From assembly GCA_002451275.1 (NCBI GenBank), contig DKBS01000096.1, forward strand, positions 1 to 16,924: a stretch of 16,924 nt of DNA, read 5' to 3'. The translations under genes and the position numbers were made by a program. Origin of the DNA: Planctomycetaceae bacterium UBA6894 (lineage in GTDB: Bacteria; Planctomycetota; Planctomycetia; Gemmatales; Gemmataceae). A model generated the notes under the pieces. It saw only the letters and a program-made list of their open reading frames with translations, had not been told where the DNA came from and did not search any database. Below, piece by piece: positions 1 through 8,061 of the stretch (within the stretch, counting starts at the first letter, position 1; each line of letters starts with the position of its first letter).

Positions 1-96
1 AAAGAGTCGATTTGTCCTTTTCGAAGAATACCCCACCGGGGCATCAACTGCAGACTTGGGTTTTTAGGGCCGAAACGGGTAGGGGGCAGTTTGTTG

Positions 97-115
97 AAAA
101 CCTGGGGGCACAGGT
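97..115 (-). terminator. Weak hairpin after the secreted-protein gene
   Basis: On the minus strand, just past the stop codon of the gene at 129-1205, a 5-bp stem (ACCTG/CAGGT, 6-base loop) is followed by TTTTC. The position suits a terminator but the stem is short and the T run brief. The rest of positions 1-128 shows nothing I can identify. Confidence 0.25.
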
Positions 116-128
116 GGAGGCCCCTGAC

Positions 129-1205
129 TCATTCGGGGCGGGTGGATTCCTTGCCTTGGCGGATGGCGGCTTCAGCCTGAAGGATCAGTTTGTCGGATTC
201 ATCCTTGGGCAGATCCTCGCAGACGCGATCCATCGCCTTGGTCAGCTTTTCGATGTGCCCCTGGATGGCCTTGGCTGAAAGGCTGGCAGCAGGATCGTCA
301 TTGGCCTGGATCGCCTTCTGGTAATTGGTCACCGACTTTTGCATCTGCTCGACCAGGTCGGGGATCAGCTTCCGGGTTTCGGCGGCCCGTTCCTTTTTGG
401 CCAGTTCGGCATCCATGGTCTTTTGGGCCGGGGATTTGTTTGTTTCCGCCTGGCGCTTTTGATGGGCCTGCGCCTGACGGGCATCGGCAAAATAGACCTC
501 CACGCCACGGATCACCCGCCTCTCGGTGATGAGCAGCGGCACCCCCTGCAGGGTGAGGGGCGGCTTGCCCACGGCAAACCCCTTCGGGCTGACCCCCTTG
601 ATGTAGAAATTGAGACTCTGGGTGGGGTTGTCATCGATGGCGGCGACGATAAAGACACTTTCCTTGGTGGCAAAGGCATTCACCTTGGGGGCCACGGGCA
701 CCTTGCCCTTGGTCTTGGCCGTTGTGGCGGGGGTTTTCGAATCCTTTGGTTTTTCCTCGGGAAAGGCCAACACAAACGGGATTTGCCCCTGCATCTTTTT
801 CAGTTGCCGTTGGTGGGCATCTTCACGGATTTTCTGATCCTTGGTCAGGCGGTCGAACCAGCCGTCGGTGGCGGCCTTGTCGAGCCGCAACACCGGAACC
901 TTTTCCAGGTCCAGCATCCGCGCCTCAGCCACACGGAACACCTGGCCACACAGGCCGACATAGTCATCCTCGGCATGGGCATCCGTCAGGACCCCCTCCA
1001 GGATGACCTGCTTCCGGAAATGTTCGGCAGCGTTTTCCCACGGGCGAACCGCCAGCGTGGTCTTGTCGAGGATGCGGGAGACACGCACCGGCTCGACCAG
1101 AATGACCAGGTCACCCGTGACCATAGCTGGCGTTGCATCCTTGATCGCCTCAGGGGCCGTTTGGCCCCAGGCCATCATCAGTGAAAAACAGGCGAGGACC
1201 AGCAT
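129..1205 (-). CDS. Hypothetical secreted protein, 358 aa
   Basis: I do not recognise this family. The chosen start gives a hydrophobic N-terminus typical of a signal peptide (MLVLACFSLMMAWGQ, residues 1-15), so export is likely. An upstream in-frame ATG at 1292 would bury this signal behind 29 unconvincing residues. Residues 28-110 look like a compact domain with alternating beta-type stretches. Residues 150-173 are a Lys/Thr/Pro-rich linker, and residues 180-240 are again beta-like (VFIVAAIDD, LNFYIKGV, GVEVYFAD). Residues 241-350 are charged, Gln/Lys/Glu-rich and probably helical. No catalytic motif, heme-binding CxxCH or lipobox is visible. The gene lies 129 bases after the DUF1501 gene on the same strand, with a hairpin between, so it may be a separate unit or be read through from that operon. 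That this is a real gene is well supported by the long open frame and signal peptide; its function is unknown. Confidence 0.75.
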   Translation of the reverse strand: MLVLACFSLMMAWGQTAPEAIKDATPAMVTGDLVILVEPVRVSRILDKTTLAVRPWENAAEHFRKQVILEGVLTDAHAEDDYVGLCGQVFRVAEARMLDLEKVPVLRLDKAATDGWFDRLTKDQKIREDAHQRQLKKMQGQIPFVLAFPEEKPKDSKTPATTAKTKGKVPVAPKVNAFATKESVFIVAAIDDNPTQSLNFYIKGVSPKGFAVGKPPLTLQGVPLLITERRVIRGVEVYFADARQAQAHQKRQAETNKSPAQKTMDAELAKKERAAETRKLIPDLVEQMQKSVTNYQKAIQANDDPAASLSAKAIQGHIEKLTKAMDRVCEDLPKDESDKLILQAEAAIRQGKESTRPE

Positions 1206-1289
1206 CGCGGTTGTCTCACTCTTTTCCGGGGGCGCCCCAAGGGTGACCAGGTTGGCCGCCCCTGCCCTGTTCAAGATACAGCAACGCAG

Positions 1290-1316
1290 CACCTTGCCAG
1301 TGCAACCGGCAAGGTG
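1290..1316 (-). terminator. Hairpin after the PSD1-DUF1501 operon
   Basis: A perfect 9-bp inverted repeat (CACCTTGCC / GGCAAGGTG, 9-base loop) lies 19 bases beyond the DUF1501 stop codon on the minus strand. No T run follows it on that strand, so it is not a canonical intrinsic terminator. It could attenuate read-through into the secreted-protein gene or protect the 3' end of the mRNA. Confidence 0.4.
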
Positions 1317-1334
1317 AAAAGGGTTACCGGCTGC

Positions 1335-2798
1335 TCAGGCCAAAATCTCGCGAACCACGCGGGCCTTGCGGCCATCGGTGATGCGCATGGCGCGGCCATT
1401 GGCGAAGAATTGCAATTGCTCGTGATCGAGCCCCATCAGGTGCAGCAGCGTGGCATGGAAATCGTTGGGGGTGACCACGTTTTCCACCGCCTTGTGGCCC
1501 ACCTCGTCGGTGGCGCCGAAGGCCATGCCGCCCTTAATGCCGCCGCCGGCGAGCCAGCAAGTGAAGCCCTGGCCGTTGTGGTCGCGGCCTACGGCATTAT
1601 CGAGCGGGCCCTCGCACACGGGCAGGCGGCCAATCTCGCCGCCCCAGTGGACCAGCGTGGTGTCGAGCAGGCCCAGACGCTTGAGATCGGTCACCAGGGC
1701 GGCGGCCGGCTGGTCGGTGCGCCTGCAGATGGCGGGCAGGCCGGTCTTGATGGTGTTGTGGTTGTCCCACGGCTGGCCACCCAGGAACAACTGCACGAAG
1801 CGGACGCCACGCTCCACCAACCGGCGGGCGATGAGACAGCGGGTGCCATACTCGCGGGTGGCATCGTGGTCGAGGCCGTAAAGACGGCGGACCTCCTCGG
1901 GCTCGCGGGAAATATCCAACGCCTCGGCCGCGGCAGTTTGCATGCGGCTGGCCAGCTCGTAGCCGGCGATGCGCGACTCGAGATCGGCTTCACCGGGATG
2001 GAGGGCGGCGTGGCGACGGTTCAGCTCGGCCAGCAAGTCGAGATTGGCGCGCTGCACCGGGCCGGCCATTTCCGCTTGGGGGACCAGGTTGGGGATGCGG
2101 GGCTCCTTGGGGCGGAGCACGGTGCCCTGGTACAGGGGCGGCATGAAGCCGCTGGACCAGTTGTGCGTGCCATCCACCGGGTGGCCCTCGGGGTCGGACA
2201 AAACCATGTAGGCCGGCAGGTTGGCGGATTCACTCCCCAGACCGTAGACAATCCAACTGCCCATGGTGGGGCGTCCGGTCACGCCGGCGACACCCCCGTG
2301 GAAGTAGCGGATGGAGACTTCGTGCCCGTTGTGGCCGGTGTGCATGGACCGGACCACGCAAATGTCATCGACAATGCGGGCGGTGTGCGGCAACAGCTCG
2401 CTGACCTCGGTGCCGCACTGGCCGTGCTTCCTGAACTTCCAGGGGCTGCCCAGCAGTTTCTTGCTGGCGCGGTTGACAAAGCTGTAGCCCACATCGCCTT
2501 GGTAATCTTTGCCGCTGTTTTTGGTCAGTTCGGCTTTGGGATCGAACAGGTCCACATGGGAGGGCCCGCCGTGCATGAACAGCGAGATCATCGCGTTCGC
2601 CCGGGGCGCATGTTGCGGGGAACGGGCTTTCAGATCCAGCGGCAGGTTCTCGCCCGGCTTGGCGGCACCCTCGGCGGCCAGCAGGCCTTCGGAGGCCAGC
2701 AACTGCGTGAGAGCCACCGAGCCGAAGCCCATGGCCGTTTGGCGCAGCAACCAACGACGGGAGTGGCGGCCGGAATGGGGGCTATTGTCAGTCCACAT
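1335..2798 (-). CDS. DUF1501 domain protein with Tat signal, 487 aa
   Basis: Member of the DUF1501 family, which has an alkaline-phosphatase/sulfatase-like fold and is abundant in Planctomycetota. Its substrate is not established. The N-terminus carries a twin-arginine signal (SRRWLLR at residues 13-19, then the hydrophobic stretch 22-35), predicting export in folded form. Family hallmarks are visible: MHGGPSHVDLFDPK (75-88), SMHTGHNGHE (151-160), WDNHN (344-348), HWGGEIGR (384-391), GRDHN (404-408) and the C-terminal VVTPNDFHATLLHLMGLDH (441-459). The His/Asp/Asn-rich blocks are candidates for a metal site. The start at 2798 is chosen because the Tat signal begins there; the frame stays open upstream only because it runs over the PSD1 gene. 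The start codon lies inside the end of the PSD1 gene, an 11-base overlap (ATGTGGACTGA), so translation is probably coupled. The same two-gene order recurs widely in this phylum. Family assignment is firm; enzymatic role is not. Confidence 0.93.
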   Translation of the reverse strand: MWTDNSPHSGRHSRRWLLRQTAMGFGSVALTQLLASEGLLAAEGAAKPGENLPLDLKARSPQHAPRANAMISLFMHGGPSHVDLFDPKAELTKNSGKDYQGDVGYSFVNRASKKLLGSPWKFRKHGQCGTEVSELLPHTARIVDDICVVRSMHTGHNGHEVSIRYFHGGVAGVTGRPTMGSWIVYGLGSESANLPAYMVLSDPEGHPVDGTHNWSSGFMPPLYQGTVLRPKEPRIPNLVPQAEMAGPVQRANLDLLAELNRRHAALHPGEADLESRIAGYELASRMQTAAAEALDISREPEEVRRLYGLDHDATREYGTRCLIARRLVERGVRFVQLFLGGQPWDNHNTIKTGLPAICRRTDQPAAALVTDLKRLGLLDTTLVHWGGEIGRLPVCEGPLDNAVGRDHNGQGFTCWLAGGGIKGGMAFGATDEVGHKAVENVVTPNDFHATLLHLMGLDHEQLQFFANGRAMRITDGRKARVVREILA

Positions 2799-5700
2799 AA
2801 AGGAACTCGTTGGTGGAGAGGAGTTGCTGACAGAGCAGGGCGACCACGGTTTCTTCCAGCGTGGCGCCCGAAATTTTGCCGGCCAACTGGCGGGCCTGGA
2901 GGCGCATGAAGTCCACCAGCAGGGCCAGTTCCCCCTCCCGCGGCGGCCGACCATGCACCAGCTCGATGGCATGGGCCGCCTGGGCCACCAGCGAGGGGCC
3001 GGAGGGGCCGGAAAACCCGGTCGAGGAGTTCAGGGTGGCAAGGACCTTGCCCTCGGGTGACTTGAGGGTGACGGTGAGGGGCCACTCGAAGCCGTCGCTG
3101 GTTTCCGTCTCGAGACAGTCCACCACGCAATCGACCACATCCCCGGCGTGAACACCCTGCAGGCGGGCCGTGGTTTGGACGGAGCCGTTTTTGACCTGCC
3201 ATTGCCCCGCCTTGGCGCGCTCGCCGGGTTTTCCGCCAGGCACTATCAACCGGGCGCGCACCCCGTCCCCATTCGCTGAACCGTGTTTCAGGGTGCCGTT
3301 CAGTTCCAGCAGGCCGTCGGCGGGCACCGTGAGCCGGCGCACGGCGGCATGGGCCTTGTCCCCGGGATGACCGCCGGCGGCGTGGAGCAAGACCCAGCCG
3401 ATGGCCGGATCGGGCAATTGGGTGCCGCCCTGCCATTGCCCGCCGGTCCAATGGGCCAGCGGGGCGAATCCCTCAGTGAGACCCTGCGGCGTGAGGCGGG
3501 CAAACCCATAGGACCAGGCTGGCGTGGGTAGGATGGGCGGGCCCGTGAAGGCCTTGGCTTGGGCGAGGGCCTGGGTGTTGGCTGTGACTTCGGCCCGCAC
3601 ACGCTTGGCAAGCTGGATCGATTGGGCGCGTACGAATTCGCCGTTCATCAGCACCAGGGCCTGGGTGGGCGCGTTGGAGCTGACGCGCTTGTCGCAATTA
3701 GGAGCCAGCACCGGGGCATCGAACGAGGCCAACATGGTTTCCGGACGGCTGCGGCGCACCTGCAGGTAGATGCTGCGGCGATTGGAGTTGGCGTTGACCA
3801 GGCCGGCGGCGTCCTCCGGCGTGACCACCGGCGGTCCGAACAGGGTGGGATCCAGGGCGCCGCTGGCGGCAAGGATGCGGTCGCGGATCACCTCGGCCTC
3901 GAGCCGGTGCACCGGGAAGCGCGAGTAGGTGACATTGCCGGGGTCTCTCGCCAGGGCATCGGCTGACGCCGCGGAGGACTGGCGATAGACCGTGGAGCGC
4001 AGGATGAGCCGGTGCAACGCCTTTTGCGACCAGCCCTTGTCGGCCAACTCCAGCGCCAGGTGATCGAGCAGAGCCGGGTGGCTGGGCAGGCGACCCAACT
4101 GGCCGAAGTCGGAAGGGCTTTCCACGATGCCCCGGCCGAAATGGTTGAGCCAGATGCGGTTGGCCAGCACACGGCCCACCAGGGGGTGCCTACCGTTGAA
4201 CAGCGACTTCACCCAGGCGGTGCGGTAGCCCGTGGTGCCGGCCGGCGTTTTCTCGGCGGGCAAATCAGAGCGGGCTCCCTCGGGCTGGGCGATGGTGAGG
4301 TCCGATGGCGCCAGCGGCTTGCCCTTGGGCTGGCGGGGGTCGCCACGGTGATTCAAGCGGGTCTCCACCTTCAGGCCCGGGTCCTCCACCAGGCAGGAGA
4401 CAAAATCCTCGACCGGTTTTTTGGCGCGCACAGCGGCCAGTTCATCATCGATCTTCTTCAGTTCATCGACGGCTTTCTGGTTGAACTGGTAGAGCACGCT
4501 GGCGCTGATGTTTAGCTTGGGGTTGGTCTCGACCAGCTTCTTCTGTTCGGGCGTGCGCTTGTCGGCCGGGGCCTTGAAGGCATCGCGCAGGGGCTGGCGT
4601 TCCTTTTCGGGGAACTTGTTGATCTCATCGTCGAAGACCTTGGCGATCCACTCGGCGGCCTTTTTGTCACGCGCGGCGACCAGCTCCCGCTCCCGCCCCT
4701 CGACCCGCGCCCGTTCCTGGCGCTGGGCCTCCGTCATCAGCGAAACCATGCGGGAACCGGGGGCCTTCCAGGCTGCCGGGTTCCAGGCGGGGGCGAAGAT
4801 GGCGCGCAGGCGGAAATAGTCGGTGTGGGGGATGGGGTCGTACTTGTGGTCATGGCACTGGGCGCAGCCCACGGTGAGCCCCAGCAGGCTGGAGCCGACA
4901 ATCTTCAGGCTGTCGGCCATCACCTGGTCCGCCACAATCACCTGCTCGCCGCCGGCAGCGGTCGCATCCGGCCCGAGGCGCAGCAGCATGGTGGCGGCCA
5001 GCAGTTCCGCCTGCTGCGGGGTGGGATCCTTCAGCGGTCTGGGCAGCAACTCATCGCCGGCCAGCATTTCCAGAAAAAGCTGGTTGAGCGGTTTATCCTT
5101 CTCGATGGAACGGATCAGGTAGTCGCGAAACTTGTAACTGTAGGGTCGGGGCGAGTCATTGGTGCCATCGCCATCAGAATCGGCGTACCCGAAGACATCG
5201 AGCCAATGGCGTGCCCACCGCTCGGCGTAGGCCGGGGAGGCCAGATAGGCATCGACCAGCTTCTCATAGGCATCGGGTGACGGATCGCGGAGGAATCCAG
5301 CGATCTCCTCGCGGGTGGGAGGCAAGCCGGTGAGATCCAGGGCGACGCGGCGGATGAGCGTGCGTTTGTCGGCATCCGGCGCAAACCCCAGGTTTTTGGC
5401 ACTCAGGGCTTCCAGCAGGAACACATCCCCCGAGGTTCGGGCACGGTCCTGCGCGGTGGTGGCTGGAGGTTTGGGAGCCTTGAGCGGCTGGTAGGCCCAC
5501 CAGGCGCGGTCCTCGGGGGTGATGGCTACGCCTGGATCGATCTTTTCCGGTTCAGGGCGGAGGGTGGCGGCACCGTCCCGGATCCAGCGCTCGATCAGCG
5601 CGATCTGTTCGGGCGGGACCTTCTTTTCCCCGGGGGGCATTTCGCCGCTTTTCATGCGGTCGAGCAACAAGCTGGCCTCAGGCTTACCCTTGTCCAGGGC

Positions 5701-5925
5701 GGGACCATCCTTGCCGCCCTTTTCCATCAGGCGGACCTGCCGCAGGTCGAGCCCGCCCTGCAGTTTCTCCTCGCCGCCGTGGCAGTCGAGGCAATAGACG
5801 CGTAGGACCGGGCGGATGTGGGTTTCAAACCGGACGGGACTGCCGGCGCCCGATGGCGGTGAAACCGGCCGCGATGCCACCAGGGCGGCGAACAGGCTGA
5901 AACCAATGCAAGCGGTACCAAGCAT
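2788..5925 (-). CDS. Planctomycete cytochrome C / PSD1 protein, 1045 aa
   Basis: Large exported protein of the PSCyt1-DUF1549-DUF1553 (PSD1) architecture. The N-terminus MLGTACIGFSLFAALVAS is a signal peptide or anchor. A planctomycete cytochrome C domain follows, with heme-binding CLDCH at 45-49, GGLDLR at 57-62 and MPPGE at 96-100. The DUF1549 region starts near 170 (RRVALDLTGLPPT at 192-204, then RWARHWLDVFGYADSDG) and contains a second CxxCH, CAQCH, at 354-358. Residues 400-500 are charged and probably helical. The DUF1553 region starts near 565 (RHPLVGRVLANRIWLNHFGRG at 579-599). Between NGEFVRAQSIQLAKRV (761-776) and AIELVHGRPPREGEL (986-1000) sits an unusual beta-rich insertion. Family members are thought to be exported redox-type proteins, but their reaction is unknown. 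The start at 5925 puts the signal peptide first; an in-frame ATG at 6021 would add 32 unlikely residues. The gene leads a two-gene operon with DUF1501. Family assignment is firm; start is likely. Confidence 0.94.
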   Translation of the reverse strand: MLGTACIGFSLFAALVASRPVSPPSGAGSPVRFETHIRPVLRVYCLDCHGGEEKLQGGLDLRQVRLMEKGGKDGPALDKGKPEASLLLDRMKSGEMPPGEKKVPPEQIALIERWIRDGAATLRPEPEKIDPGVAITPEDRAWWAYQPLKAPKPPATTAQDRARTSGDVFLLEALSAKNLGFAPDADKRTLIRRVALDLTGLPPTREEIAGFLRDPSPDAYEKLVDAYLASPAYAERWARHWLDVFGYADSDGDGTNDSPRPYSYKFRDYLIRSIEKDKPLNQLFLEMLAGDELLPRPLKDPTPQQAELLAATMLLRLGPDATAAGGEQVIVADQVMADSLKIVGSSLLGLTVGCAQCHDHKYDPIPHTDYFRLRAIFAPAWNPAAWKAPGSRMVSLMTEAQRQERARVEGRERELVAARDKKAAEWIAKVFDDEINKFPEKERQPLRDAFKAPADKRTPEQKKLVETNPKLNISASVLYQFNQKAVDELKKIDDELAAVRAKKPVEDFVSCLVEDPGLKVETRLNHRGDPRQPKGKPLAPSDLTIAQPEGARSDLPAEKTPAGTTGYRTAWVKSLFNGRHPLVGRVLANRIWLNHFGRGIVESPSDFGQLGRLPSHPALLDHLALELADKGWSQKALHRLILRSTVYRQSSAASADALARDPGNVTYSRFPVHRLEAEVIRDRILAASGALDPTLFGPPVVTPEDAAGLVNANSNRRSIYLQVRRSRPETMLASFDAPVLAPNCDKRVSSNAPTQALVLMNGEFVRAQSIQLAKRVRAEVTANTQALAQAKAFTGPPILPTPAWSYGFARLTPQGLTEGFAPLAHWTGGQWQGGTQLPDPAIGWVLLHAAGGHPGDKAHAAVRRLTVPADGLLELNGTLKHGSANGDGVRARLIVPGGKPGERAKAGQWQVKNGSVQTTARLQGVHAGDVVDCVVDCLETETSDGFEWPLTVTLKSPEGKVLATLNSSTGFSGPSGPSLVAQAAHAIELVHGRPPREGELALLVDFMRLQARQLAGKISGATLEETVVALLCQQLLSTNEFLYVD

Positions 5926-6175
5926 GAGGTCGGGAACCTCGGGGGGTGTGGAGTCCAAATCCCCTCGATCGGGGCAGCAGCAGGATGCGACACGACCTGT
6001 CGCGGCAGGCGGGAATATCAACGAACCGATAAATTATGCTTCTTTTTTGCCCAAACCACAACCGAAGGGCACACTTCATCTCGAATTATTTCAATGTTGA
6101 TCAATTTGGTGTTGTATGGACGAATCCGGGGTGTCTACCATGGGGCATCCCTGCCACAACCGGTACCATGGGCTC
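5926..6175. promoter_or_regulatory. Divergent intergenic region, PSD1 versus sulfate operon
   Basis: About 250 bases separate the two divergent operons. The middle (about 6010-6115) is clearly AT-rich and holds the candidate minus-strand promoter at 6033-6061. TTGATCAA at 6097-6104 is an 8-bp palindrome at a plausible operator or promoter position for the sulfate operon. I could not assign a convincing -35/-10 pair on the plus strand. The 9-base TACCATGGG occurs twice (6136-6144 and 6164-6172) just before the binding-protein start. No gene is supported here. Confidence 0.45.
6033..6061 (-). promoter_or_regulatory. Candidate promoter of the PSD1-DUF1501 operon
   Basis: On the minus strand, TTGTGG (6056-6061) is followed after 17 bases by CATAAT (6033-6038), 5 of 6 to the -10 consensus, in an AT-rich patch inside an otherwise GC-rich genome. 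It would give a leader of roughly 100 bases before the start at 5925. The -35 match is only 3 of 6. Confidence 0.4.
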
Positions 6176-7240
6176 ATGTTCCAGCGTCTTCTCCTGATTT
6201 TTGTGGGCATCTACCTGGCCGGGGCCACCGGCTGGGTTTTGTGGTCGGCACGGGTGCGGGAAAAAGGCACGACCGTGAACCTGCTCAACGCCGCGTGCGA
6301 CCCCACGCGCGAACTCTGGCGCGAGATCAACACCCGTTTCGTGGAGCATATGGAGCGCGAGCGGGGCGAGAGTATCGCCATCCGGCAATCGCACGGCGGA
6401 TCATCCAGCCAGGCCAGGGCCATTGTGGACGGCCTGGACGCGGATGTGGCCACCCTGGCGCTGTGGAGCGACACCAACGCCATCCACAAGGCGGGGCTCA
6501 TTGAGGATGGCTGGGAAAACCACCTGCCCAACCGATCGCTGCCGTTTGTCTCGACCATTGTCTTTGTGGTGCGCAAGGGGAACCCCAAGGGCATCAAGGA
6601 CTGGGCCGACCTGGCGCGCCCGGGCGTGCAGGTGATAACGCCCAATCCCAAGACCAGCGGCAACGGGAAATGGAGCCTGCTGGCGGCCTACGGCTCGGTG
6701 GTGCTGCAGGGTGGTTCGGATGCGGAGGGGCAGGAGTACCTGTACAAGCTGTTCGCGGGAGTACCCGTTCTGGACACCTCGGCGCGGGCGGCGACGATGA
6801 CCTTTTCGCAGAAAAAAATCGGCGATGTGCATCTGACCTGGGAAAACGAGGCGTACCTGGAAGTGGAGGAGGCCAAAGGGGCGCTGGAGATCGTGCGGCC
6901 ACCCATCAGCGTGGTGGCGGAGCCGCATGTGGCGGTGGTGACCGCCAACGCCAAACGGAAGGGCACCTTTGCCGCGGCGGAAGCCTACATGCGCTTCGCC
7001 TACACCCGCGAGGCACAGGACATCATCGCCAGACACCACTACCGCCCCACCGATCCCGAGGCCTGGGAAAAGCACAAGGAAACCTTCGGCGCGGTGGAAA
7101 TGTTCGATGTGGCCCGCCTGGCACCCGGCAAAAAAGGCCCCGCCGAAGTATGGGCCGAGCTGAACCGGCGGTTTTTCTCCGACGGCGCCCTTTTCGACAG
7201 CATTTACACCCGGCTGCATGGCGGGGGTAAAGCCCCATGA
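6176..7240 (+). CDS. sbp: Sulfate ABC transporter substrate-binding protein
   Basis: Periplasmic sulfate/thiosulfate-binding protein (Sbp/CysP family, 354 aa) that captures the anion and delivers it to the CysT-CysW channel. Family motifs run in order: LLNAACDPTRELW (36-48), IRQSHGGSSSQAR (69-81), DADVATLAL (88-96), VRKGNPKGIKDWADL (132-146), NPKTSGNGKW (157-166), WENEAYL (222-228), and the C-terminal YRPTDPEA (289-296). By alignment from memory with the Salmonella protein, the sulfate contacts correspond to Ser76, Ser161, Gly162, Asn163 (Gly in the classical protein) and Trp222. Residues 1-24 form a hydrophobic signal or membrane anchor without an obvious cleavage site. Start: ATG 6176 begins directly at the hydrophobic segment. 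ATG 6140 in the same frame has a better Shine-Dalgarno (GGGGTG, 6-base spacing) and would add 12 residues, so the start is uncertain. It overlaps cysT by 4 bases and is first in the operon. Confidence 0.93.
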   Translation: MFQRLLLIFVGIYLAGATGWVLWSARVREKGTTVNLLNAACDPTRELWREINTRFVEHMERERGESIAIRQSHGGSSSQARAIVDGLDADVATLALWSDTNAIHKAGLIEDGWENHLPNRSLPFVSTIVFVVRKGNPKGIKDWADLARPGVQVITPNPKTSGNGKWSLLAAYGSVVLQGGSDAEGQEYLYKLFAGVPVLDTSARAATMTFSQKKIGDVHLTWENEAYLEVEEAKGALEIVRPPISVVAEPHVAVVTANAKRKGTFAAAEAYMRFAYTREAQDIIARHHYRPTDPEAWEKHKETFGAVEMFDVARLAPGKKGPAEVWAELNRRFFSDGALFDSIYTRLHGGGKAP

Positions 7241-8061
7241 AAACCATCATGCGGCGGGTTTTGCCGGGCTTCGGCCTGAGCCTTGGAATTTCCGTCACTT
7301 ACCTCAGCCTGCTGGTGCTAATCCCGCTGGCGGCCTGTGTGGTCAAGTCGCTGGATTTGTCGTGGGAAGAGTTTACCCGGGCCGCCTGGTCGCCCCGGGC
7401 GCGCGCCGCCTACTGGCTGACCTTTGAATGCGCCTTCATCGCCGCGGTGATCAACCTGGCGCTGGGGTTGGTGGTGGCCTGGTCACTGGTGCGCTACCGG
7501 TTTCCGCTCAAGACCTTGATCGACGCGCTGGTGGATGTGCCACTGGCCCTGCCCACTGCCGTGACCGGGCTGGTGTATGCCAGCCTGTATGTGAAAGACG
7601 GCTGGCTGGGCCATTTTTTGACACCCATGGGCGTGGAAGTGGCCTACACCAAACTGGGCATCGTGCTGGTGCTGGTGTTCACCGGGTTCCCCTTTGTGGT
7701 GCGCAGCGTGCAGCCGGTTCTGGCCGAACTGGACGCGGACGAGGAGGAGGCCTCGGCGGTGATGGGGGCGAGCCGGTGGGTGACCTTTCGCCATGTGATC
7801 CTGCCGCACCTGCTGCCCCCCTTACTGTCAGGTTTCACGCTGGCCTTCGCGCGCGGGGTGGGCGAATACGGCAGCGTGGTGTTCATTTCCAGCAACATGC
7901 CCTTCAAGACCGAGATCGCGGCTGTGTTGATCGTTTCCAGGCTGGAGGAGTTCGCCTACCGCGAGGCCGCGGCGGTGGCGGTGGTGATGCTGGGATTCTC
8001 GTTTGTGCTGCTGGCGCTGATCAGCGTGCTGGAACGGTGGAGTCAGCCCCATGTCAAATGA
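7237..8061 (+). CDS. cysT: Sulfate ABC transporter permease CysT
   Basis: Inner-membrane channel subunit of the sulfate/thiosulfate importer (CysT/CysU, 274 aa, the usual length). Several hydrophobic segments are visible (about 18-36, 62-86, 98-118, 138-158, 195-215, 244-264). The cytoplasmic EAA loop that docks on the ATPase is clear at 171-190, with Glu171-Ala172 and the invariant Gly177 (EASAVMGASRWVTFRHVILP). The conserved FARGVGEYGSVVFISSNMPFKTEIA stretch (204-228) is characteristic of CysT. The start overlaps the binding-protein stop as ATGA, and a GGGGG run lies 8-9 bases upstream of the ATG. It is the second gene of the operon and pairs with CysW. Molybdate permeases (ModB) are related, but the gene order and CysT-specific residues favour sulfate. 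Confidence 0.94.
   Translation: MKTIMRRVLPGFGLSLGISVTYLSLLVLIPLAACVVKSLDLSWEEFTRAAWSPRARAAYWLTFECAFIAAVINLALGLVVAWSLVRYRFPLKTLIDALVDVPLALPTAVTGLVYASLYVKDGWLGHFLTPMGVEVAYTKLGIVLVLVFTGFPFVVRSVQPVLAELDADEEEASAVMGASRWVTFRHVILPHLLPPLLSGFTLAFARGVGEYGSVVFISSNMPFKTEIAAVLIVSRLEEFAYREAAAVAVVMLGFSFVLLALISVLERWSQPHVK

Noticed and set aside
1..128. Possible gene start on the minus strand near position 44 and open plus-strand frames at the window edge
   Set aside because: No ribosome site and only about 14 codons are visible; nothing resembles a known protein.
1314..2909. Long plus-strand open frame (531 codons) opposite the DUF1501 gene
   Set aside because: It is antisense to a gene with clear family motifs; its translation is Gly/Ala/Val/Gln-rich without domains, as expected from a GC-rich shadow frame.
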